DNA of 18,495 nt. Origin: Symbiodinium natans. Its lineage: Eukaryota > Sar > Dinophyceae > Suessiales > Symbiodiniaceae. Shown here piece after piece: positions 13,953-18,495 of the stretch; position 1 is the first letter of the stretch, and every line of letters starts with the position of its first letter. Position numbers and translations under genes: made by a program. Location: positions 422,501 to 440,995 of the forward strand of contig CAJNDS010002407.1 in assembly GCA_905221605.1 (NCBI GenBank). The letters run 5' to 3'. The notes under the pieces were generated by a model. The model did no database searches. It worked only from the letters and a program-made list of their open reading frames with translations, and had not been told where the DNA came from.

Positions 13953-14021
13953 GCACCAGGCATGTTTAAGGCCCTAAACATGGGGTTGCCGCCTCCAAAT
14001 CCGTACGGCTTGGGGTTACAG
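13953..14021 (+). CDS. Exon-like island 50
   Basis: It lies between ACCTGCCAG and CAG|GTACCC and is exactly 23 codons. It reads APGMFKALNMGLPPPNPYGL then GLQ. Confidence 0.5.
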
Positions 14022-14141
14022 GTACCCCCTAGACTTTGTTTGGGCGTTTATGGAGGTTTAAGTCTGTTGAGGGCAGTGGCCTTGGACTGCAAAGGTTTAG
14101 GGTCAGGGGCTTTAGGATGTTTAGACACGGAAGGGGTTTAG

Positions 14142-14189
14142 GCTTGGACGGGCCTTCGGGAAGTAGTACACTCCTGGGGCTGCAATTAA
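14142..14189 (+). CDS. Exon-like island 51
   Basis: It follows GGGGTTTAG and reads AWTGLREVVHSWGCN before TAA. The donor is uncertain (a GC is available). Confidence 0.4.
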   Translation, partial: AWTGLREVVHSWGCN

Positions 14190-14251
14190 GCTCCGGTTTA
14201 GGCTTTAGGCTTTAGGCTTTGGGTTTCAGGGTTGAGGATGTTCACTGTTGA

Positions 14252-14325
14252 AGCCCTAAACCCAAAACCCTAAACCCTATACCCTAAACCCTAAACCCTA
14301 AACCCTATAGACCCCTGTACCCTAA
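14252..14325 (-). repeat. CCCTAAA tract
   Basis: About eight units, some CCCTATA. Confidence 0.9.
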
Positions 14326-14357
14326 ACCGGAAGCTCTAAAGACTGCCCGAGTTTCCT

Positions 14358-14375
14358 ACCCCCCCCCCCCCCCCA
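14358..14375 (+). repeat. C-run before AG
   Basis: About 15 Cs ending in AG, again in the position of a polypyrimidine tract; the following frame SRPWSTLSASG is short. Confidence 0.7.
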
Positions 14376-14407
14376 GAGCCGGCCATGGTCAACTCTCTCA
14401 GCTTCGG

Positions 14408-14560
14408 GCTTAGGGTCTGGGGTTTAGGGTTTAGGGTTTGTTATGGTTCAGGGTTCAGGGCTCAGGGTTCAGGGTTCAGGGTTCAGGGTTTAGGGGTTTC
14501 GGGGTTAGGGTTTGGGGTTTAGGGTTTAGGGTTAAGGGTTCAGGCTTCAGGGCTTAGGGA
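14408..14560 (+). repeat. TTTAGGG/TTCAGGG tract
   Basis: TTCAGGG units dominate the middle. Confidence 0.9.
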
Positions 14561-14575
14561 AGACTGAGCATCTAG

Positions 14576-14702
14576 GCGCCAGGGTTCGTGGGGCTATGTG
14601 TCTGGCCAGCGGCAGAAGTAGCCAAACGCGGATTGTGCTTTTTGCGAAGGTGATGCGCACCATCTGCCTGATCGTTGAGGAGTGGAAGGCATCGCACCCA
14701 AG
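14576..14702 (+). CDS. Exon-like island 52
   Basis: It follows GCATCTAG. It reads ARVRGAMCLASGRSSQTRIV then LFAKVMRTICLIVEEWKASH. The third GGGACCC element starts at its end. Confidence 0.55.
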
Positions 14703-14848
14703 GGACTAAACGAGGGACCCTTCATAAGGGGCCTTGGGGGTCTTTAGGGAGTATTTAGGCCCTTTATGTATATAGGGACTGTACAAGGGGTTTTATAGGG
14801 CTCATATCGATTAAGGGTCCCCTCTAGGGGTCCCTCCTGTTCCCCCTT
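14699..14848 (+). mobile_element. GGGACCC foldback element, copy 3
   Basis: It opens CAAGGGACTAAACGAGGGAC and closes AGGGTCCCCTCTAGGGGTCC. The CTCTAG near its right end (14822-14827) is the likely acceptor for the next island, so most of the element would be intron. Confidence 0.6.
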
Positions 14849-14849
14849 C

Positions 14850-14969
14850 ATGCACGGTTTTGTTGGAAACCCGCCACGAAGAGAACGCCTAGACTTCGGA
14901 ACTGAACAAATGATCCCCCCCCTCACTGCAAAGAGTCTCCCGCAGGCACTGAGCAAGCCGAAACCCTAA
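14850..14969 (+). CDS. Exon-like island 53 or 39-aa ORF
   Basis: It is in frame from within the element. It reads MHGFVGNPPRRERLDFGTEQ then MIPPLTAKSLPQALSK. It ends near a GC donor before CCCTAAA repeats. A very coding-like island. Confidence 0.55.
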   Translation: MHGFVGNPPRRERLDFGTEQMIPPLTAKSLPQALSKPKP

Positions 14970-15075
14970 ATCCTAACCCCAAACCCTCAAACCCTAAACC
15001 CTCAAACCCTAAATCCTCAAACCCCAAACCCCAAACCCCAAACCCTAAACCCCCAAACCCTACACCCTAAACCCA
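14961..15075 (-). repeat. CCCTAAA/CCCCAAA/CCTCAAA tract
   Basis: Mixed units. Confidence 0.9.
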
Positions 15076-15092
15076 GCAAATACTAGGATGCC

Positions 15093-15173
15093 CAGTAGTA
15101 CCCTTATTCCCTTTTTGGGGGGGTTTAGGTTCCCTTATAAACCCCTGTAAGCAAAAAAGGGCACCCTTTTAAG
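15093..15173 (+). repeat. Dispersed repeat B, copy 2, foldback-like
   Basis: TTCCCTTATAAA to AAAAAAGGGCACCCTT matches 7302-7339 in the same direction. CCCTTTTTGG and AAAAAAGGG ends give it a weak inverted repeat. Confidence 0.5.
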
Positions 15174-15174
15174 C

Positions 15175-15222
15175 CCTAAACCCTAAACCCTAAACCCCAA
15201 ACCCCAAACCCCAAACACTAAA
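15175..15222 (-). repeat. CCCTAAA/CCCCAAA tract
   Basis: About seven units, followed by AACCCAGCAAATA, also present near 15070. Confidence 0.9.
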
Positions 15223-15227
15223 CCCAG

Positions 15228-15287
15228 CAAATAGTAGTGAAGGAAGCCCGGCTCTCTCAACCGTTGAAAAGCTCGCCAAGACCCTAA
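15228..15287 (+). CDS. Exon-like island 54
   Basis: It follows AAACCCAG and reads NSSEGSPALSTVEKLAKTL. It ends near GCTTTTAGGG. Confidence 0.4.
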   Translation, partial: QIVVKEARLSQPLKSSPRP

Positions 15288-15293
15288 GCTTTT

Positions 15294-15426
15294 AGGGTTT
15301 AGGGTTTAGGGTTTAGGGTTTCGGGTTTAGGGTTTAGGGTGTAGGGTTTAGGGTTTAGGGTTGTTTAGGGTTTGGGTTTTTGGGTTTTTGGGTTTTTGGG
15401 TTTAGGGTTTGGGGTTTAGGGCGTAG
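15294..15426 (+). repeat. TTTAGGG and GGGTTTTT tract
   Basis: TTTAGGG units, then three GGGTTTTT units, then TTTAGGG. Confidence 0.9.
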
Positions 15427-15502
15427 GGCTTTGGGTCTCCAAGAACTGGACACTAGCACCTCAGAGTTCAGGGCGCGGAAGGGCTTATGGATGTGGTGCA
15501 AG
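15427..15502 (+). CDS. Exon-like island 55
   Basis: It follows GGGCGTAG and ends at AAG|GTTTAGGG, a textbook AAG|GT junction made from the telomeric tract. It reads ALGLQELDTSTSEFRARKGL then WMWCK. Confidence 0.6.
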
Positions 15503-15590
15503 GTTTAGGGTTTAGGGTTTAGGGTATAGGGTTTAGGGTTTAGGGTTTAGGGTTTAGGGTTAGTATTTAGGGTTTAAGGCTTCGGGGCCT
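15503..15590 (+). repeat. TTTAGGG tract
   Basis: Ten or more units, starting with the GT of AAG|GTTTAG. Confidence 0.95.
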
Positions 15591-15618
15591 AGGGCTTAAG
15601 GGAGAACCACCTGGTTAG

Positions 15619-15733
15619 GAGGAAGTCAGGCTCAAGGGTGCTAGAGCTTACTTAAGAGCTTCAGGGAATGTACCTCACAAGAAGGATCCCTTTATCTGTA
15701 CAAACTCAGGTCTATTGCTGACAGCAGGAGTTG
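15619..15733 (+). CDS. Exon-like island 56
   Basis: It follows CTGGTTAG. It is open for 38 codons: EEVRLKGARAYLRASGNVPH then KKDPFICTNSGLLLTAGV. It ends at a likely GC donor (GCCCTAAGCC). Confidence 0.6.
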
Positions 15734-15810
15734 GCCCTAAGCCCTAAACCCTGAACCCTGAGCCCTGAATCCTCATCCCTAAACCTTAAACCCTAAACCC
15801 TGAACCTTTG
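15734..15810 (-). repeat. CCCTAAG/CCCTGAA tract, degenerate
   Basis: Irregular units between islands 56 and 57. Confidence 0.8.
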
Positions 15811-15843
15811 CCTTATGGGCAGTAGTCCCCTTGCCCCCTGCAG

Positions 15844-15885
15844 GCTGACAAGGTGGTGGATGAGTTCGAAGCAAAGGCGGATGGG
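15844..15885 (+). CDS. Exon-like island 57
   Basis: It has a strong acceptor (CCCCTTGCCCCCTGCAG). It reads ADKVVDEFEAKAD, helical and charged. It runs into the G-rich minisatellite. Confidence 0.5.
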
Positions 15886-15949
15886 GGGTGGGGGGGGATG
15901 GGGGGGTGGGGGGGGATGGGGGGGGGGGGGGGGGGGGGGGGGGGGGTGA
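15880..15949 (+). repeat. G-rich minisatellite and long G homopolymer
   Basis: GGATGGGGGGTGGGG-type units are followed by an uninterrupted run of over 25 Gs. The minus-strand ORF crossing it is a proline-run artefact. The length may be unreliable in the assembly. Confidence 0.9.
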
Positions 15950-16009
15950 GGCTTTGGGGTTTTTGTAGGGTTTAGGGTTGAGGGTTGAGTGTTGAGGGTT
16001 TGGGACCAG

Positions 16010-16103
16010 GGCTTCCCAAAATCTGGAGGAAGCTTAGGGGCAACCTTTTTAGGTTTAGGGTGGCTTGGGTTCCCTGCTGAAAATGGCGCCATAGAGCTCC
16101 CGG
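16010..16103 (+). CDS. Exon-like island 58
   Basis: It follows GGGACCAG and ends at CCCGG|GTTTGG. It reads GFPKSGGSLGATFL and WLGFPAENGAIELP. An embedded TAGGTTTAG may mark a tiny intron or a repeat scar. Confidence 0.4.
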
Positions 16104-16219
16104 GTTTGGGGTTTGGGGGTGTAGGGTTTAGGGTTTTGGGTTTTGGGTCCCCCACACACCCAAATTCTAGGACCGAGAGTAGGCCTTGATTCCCTTTGTC
16201 AACCTTAAGCCCCAAACCT

Positions 16220-16283
16220 TCTTGTTTGTAGGTTACTTCAGAATCCTATAAGGGGTCTTATAAGAAGAACCTACGAACAAAGT
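16220..16283. repeat. 64-bp inverted repeat element
   Basis: CTTGTTTGTAGGTTACTT and AAGAACCTACGAACAAAG are inverted copies around CTATAAGGGGTCTTATAAG. Bases 16284-16610 hold only small palindromes (AACCTAGGTT; TTCTCGAG/CTTGAGAA) and no convincing exon. Confidence 0.65.
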
Positions 16284-16615
16284 AGGTTTTGGGTTCTTAA
16301 GGTAGGGTTGAGATTCCCTTCAAAGCCACTTTAAACCTAGGTTACTCTTGGGTTTCGAATTCTCGAGTCCTTCGTTACTTGAGAACCTAGCGGATGTAAC
16401 GGAGAGGCGCTTTTTTTTGAGGCCCTAAATCGTGATATCCAGAACCAAACCAAAGCTAAACCCGAAACCCCCGAATACATCACATCACATGCCAATTTAT
16501 ATACTTGAGCATTTTGACCTTTTGGCCTTTTTCGTTTTAACGATTCCCTGGCTCCGGAGCCCTGGAACCTGGCAAGCAAGGAGGTTTAAGTAGACCCCGT
16601 ATGTTGACCTTCTAG

Positions 16616-16746
16616 CAATTCCCGAGCTATTCACCTAAGAGCCCTGAAGGCACCGGTTCTACAAGCTTCAAGAAGGCACCCACCAGTGGCCCTAAATCCC
16701 GTCCAAAGCCCGCCCGGTCATTCCATCTGGGGAACATCGAGTCAGA
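16616..16746 (+). CDS. Exon-like island 59
   Basis: It follows CCTTCTAG and ends at GA|GTTTAGGG. It reads QFPSYSPKSPEGTGSTSFKK then APTSGPKSRPKPARSFHLGN. Disordered, Ser/Pro/Lys-rich. Confidence 0.55.
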
Positions 16747-16785
16747 GTTTAGGGTTTAGGATTTAGTGTTTAGGGTTTAGGGTTT
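16747..16785 (+). repeat. TTTAGGG tract, candidate complete intron
   Basis: It spans nearly the whole gap between islands 59 and 60, GTTTAGGG at its left and TTTAAG at its right. About 42 bases would be very short for an intron. Confidence 0.85.
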
Positions 16786-16788
16786 AAG

Positions 16789-16995
16789 TCATCAAGAGTT
16801 CTGTCAGTCTTCGGCCAAATCAAAGGCAAGCACCCAGAAAAAGAATCGACAGGCAAGAAAACAAGGCTTCCCCCCCGGAGAGGCATGGCAAATGGACATA
16901 GAAGGCCTAAGAAACAAGTCAGTGTCAGCATGTTCAGCAAAAGAGCAAGAACAAATGGTCAAAACTCCAGGCGCAGATGTGCCATATGCCATGCT
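16789..16995 (+). CDS. Exon-like island 60, basic, 69 codons
   Basis: It starts after GGTTTAAG and ends in phase 0 at GTGAAC. It reads SSRVLSVFGQIKGKHPEKES, GKKTRLPPRRG, KKQVSVSMFSKRARTNGQ and RRRCAICHA. Lys/Arg-rich with a terminal CxxC. The 62-aa antisense ORF here is judged a shadow. Confidence 0.55.
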
Positions 16996-16997
16996 GT

Positions 16998-17081
16998 GAA
17001 CCCTAAACCCTCAACACTTGACCCTGCACCCTAAACCCTAAACCCTGAACCCTGAACCCTGAACCCTGAACCCTGAACCCT
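16998..17081 (-). repeat. CCCTAAA/CCCTGAA tract
   Basis: CCCTGAA units dominate the right half. Confidence 0.9.
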
Positions 17082-17106
17082 ACGCTCCAAGCACTGCTCC
17101 TTCTAG

Positions 17107-17154
17107 GCGGCCAGCAGCTTCTGCCAGAAGAAAGATGCCTCCACCATGAGCTGA
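17107..17154 (+). CDS. Exon-like island 61, possible terminal exon
   Basis: It follows CTTCTAG and reads AASSFCQKKDASTMS then TGA. Confidence 0.4.
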   Translation, partial: AASSFCQKKDASTMS

Positions 17155-17185
17155 GCTCCAGGCGCAATGGGCCCCCGAAACCGGG

Positions 17186-17355
17186 TTTAGGGTTTAGGGT
17201 TTAGGGTTTAGGGTTTCGGGCTTAGGGTTTAGGGTTGAGGGTTCAGGGTCAGGGTTTAGGGTGTTTGTAGGGTTTGCAGGTTTTTGAGTTCAGAGTTTAG
17301 GGTCAATCTAGGGTTAAGAGCTTATTCCTGAATTTAGTGTTTGGATCTTAGGGTT
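17186..17355 (+). repeat. TTTAGGG tract grading into degenerate units
   Basis: Five clean units, then dispersed variants. Confidence 0.85.
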
Positions 17356-17365
17356 TACGGTTTAG

Positions 17366-17404
17366 GGCTCGACCCAGCCAACTGGGCACTCGACCCCCTG
17401 AAGG
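17366..17404 (+). CDS. Exon-like island 62
   Basis: It is bounded by TTTAG on the left and GTTTAGGG on the right, and reads LDPANWALDPLK. A minimal example of an exon between two telomere-type edges. Confidence 0.45.
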
Positions 17405-17610
17405 GTTTAGGGTTCATGCAGGGCTTTACGTACCCTAAACGCTAAGGGTCCGAGCTCAGGGTTAGAGCTCACGCTCGATAAAGGCACCCCTTTCTAGCAC
17501 GAATGTTGGGCACACCTCCTCAACCCAAACCGCAGTCATATTTCTACTTCTCTAAATTTTCGGTTTCATTATTTGTATTTTGATTGCTATGAGAACATGT
17601 ACAAATGAGC
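17405..17610. other. No gene seen
   Basis: Scattered TTTAGGG-like fragments, then AT-rich unique sequence (17515-17600) with no convincing ORF or structure. Confidence 0.5.
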
Positions 17611-17612
17611 AG

Positions 17613-17656
17613 ACTTCATCGGCGGCCAGGGTTCGAAGTCTAAGAAGGGACTCAAG
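17613..17656 (+). CDS. Exon-like island 63
   Basis: It follows ATGAGCAG and ends at AAG|GTTTAG. It reads FIGGQGSKSKKGLK, basic. Confidence 0.4.
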
Positions 17657-17760
17657 GTTTAGAGTTTAGGGTGCCAGGCTGGGTTCGGGTTCAGTGAGCC
17701 TAGGGTTTGGGGTTTAGGGTTTCAGGGTTTAGGGTCTGGGGTTTGTGGTTCTAGGGTGTA
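17657..17760 (+). repeat. Degenerate TTTAGGG tract
   Basis: Irregular TTTAGGG, TTTGGGG and TCTGGGG units. Confidence 0.8.
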
Positions 17761-17768
17761 GGCTTCAG

Positions 17769-17850
17769 GGCTCCGGAATCGAACTCGCCCGACGCCCGCA
17801 GGATGATGCAGCTGGCCACCAAAAACTGGCACCAGACTGGCTTGGGCTGA
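17769..17850 (+). CDS. Exon-like island 64
   Basis: It follows GGCTTCAG and reads APESNSPDARRMMQLATKNW then HQTGLG before TGA. Overlapping ORFs in other frames exist on both strands. Confidence 0.4.
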
Positions 17851-17901
17851 GTCAGGGACAATCCCAACGAACCCTGAATCCCGTGAAGTGCCCCCCCCCA
17901 A

Positions 17902-18006
17902 ATGTCCCAAAAACGCCCCCGGCCCCTGGACCCCAACACCTCGGGGGATCCAAGCTCTGGGAAGAAGCTTGAACCCCCTGCAATCCTACTAGAGGGGTCG
18001 GAATGA
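17902..18006 (+). CDS. ORF or exon, 34 codons
   Basis: An ATG after a C-run opens MSQKRPRPLDPNTSGDPSSG then KKLEPPAILLEGSE and TGA. Disordered composition; the acceptor is unclear. Confidence 0.35.
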   Translation: MSQKRPRPLDPNTSGDPSSGKKLEPPAILLEGSE

Positions 18007-18085
18007 GTAGCATTCCCTTATAGCCCTTTGATGATTCTACGATAATGTATAATGAACCCCAACAAAGCCCTAGACAGGGGTTTGA

Positions 18086-18187
18086 TTCCCAAATCATGGT
18101 TCTGGTGTTCTGGGCACCCCGAAGGGGCCAGAGTTTCGAACCCTAGAGAAGGATTGGGCTCTTTGGGCGCCCCCTATCCATGAATGA
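18086..18187 (+). CDS. Exon-like island 65
   Basis: The frame is open to TGA. It contains GVLGTPKGPEFRTLEKDWAL then WAPPIHE. A likely acceptor is GGGGCCAG (ends 18131). Confidence 0.4.
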   Translation, partial: FPNHGSGVLGTPKGPEFRTLEKDWALWAPPIHE

Positions 18188-18230
18188 ACCATACATGTCT
18201 TGAGGATATTGAGGTGGACCCTAGATTCTG

Positions 18231-18282
18231 TACCCTAAACCCTAAACCCTAAACCCTAAACTCTAAACCCTAAACCCTAACC
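18231..18282 (-). repeat. CCCTAAA tract
   Basis: About seven units. Bases 18283-18420 hold no recognised feature. Confidence 0.95.
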
Positions 18283-18420
18283 CTGACTTTCTCAAAACGC
18301 CCCTTAGTCCGTAAACTCCTCAGCGCCCATAGCAACCATGTAAATCCTAATGCTCACTAGGTCTGAGTTGTTTTGAGTGGTACCGCATGATTTGATGAGT
18401 AGGTCAGTAAATACCTTCAG

Positions 18421-18495
18421 AAATCGATTCGAAATCACCTGTTCCCACGCACCCACAAACATGAACCCTTACCTCCTATCAAGAGGGAACTAGGG
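18421..18495 (+). CDS. Exon-like island 66, open at the window edge
   Basis: It follows ATACCTTCAG and is 25 codons open to the end. It reads KSIRNHLFPRTHKHEPLPPI then KRELG. Confidence 0.5.

Noticed and set aside
15793-16215. 140-codon minus-strand proline-rich ORF
   Set aside because: It is produced by the G-rich minisatellite read on the other strand plus telomeric units.
1-18495. A chromosome end (true telomere)
   Set aside because: Tracts occur in both orientations, are short, and alternate with unique coding-like sequence across the whole window.

Overview
The window reads as nuclear DNA of a protist, most likely a dinoflagellate. Telomere-type TTTAGGG/CCCTAAA tracts recur about every 300-400 bases in both orientations. 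A eukaryotic metabolic-type gene contains a short transposon-like intron (an introner). Putative introns use GT, and apparently also GC, donors before AG acceptors. Other lineages with TTTAGGG telomeres (chromerids, some algae, plants) are not excluded. Nothing looks bacterial, and this is not a chromosome end, because the tracts alternate in direction and unique DNA lies between all of them.

Layout. Bases 1-5900 and 7480-18495 are a mosaic: short unique islands (30-210 bp) separated by telomere-type tracts, a few foldback elements, and one minisatellite (775-1543) with an internal inverted block. Most islands hold an open, coding-like stretch on the + strand. It usually starts just after an AG (often the TTTAG of the preceding tract) and ends at a GT or GC donor. 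Many are exact multiples of three. I read them as exons of one or more very intron-rich + strand genes whose introns are largely telomeric repeat. I recognise none of the encoded peptides, and the number of genes is unknown.

Bases 5880-7480 are different: no telomere-type tract, and one clearly recognisable gene, a metallo-beta-lactamase-fold hydrolase of the COG1237 type. It has two visible exons (6122-6227 and 6326-7242). Its 98-base intron is a 94-bp element with 12-bp perfect terminal inverted repeats plus one copy of a GTGT target duplication. The left duplication supplies the GT donor and the right inverted repeat supplies the AG acceptor. Excision restores the reading frame exactly.

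Main idea: on the sense strand, a (GGGTTTA)n array contains GT at its left edge (G|GTTTAG) and AG at its right edge (TTTAG|G), so it can act as a ready-made GT-AG intron. The window shows many exon-like islands bounded in just this way. A second family of roughly 120-165 bp elements with GGGACCC-type inverted repeats (11849, 12261, 14699) also begins directly at exon ends. Exon calls rest on reading by eye (frame, splice signals, composition) and carry moderate confidence; there is no transcript evidence.
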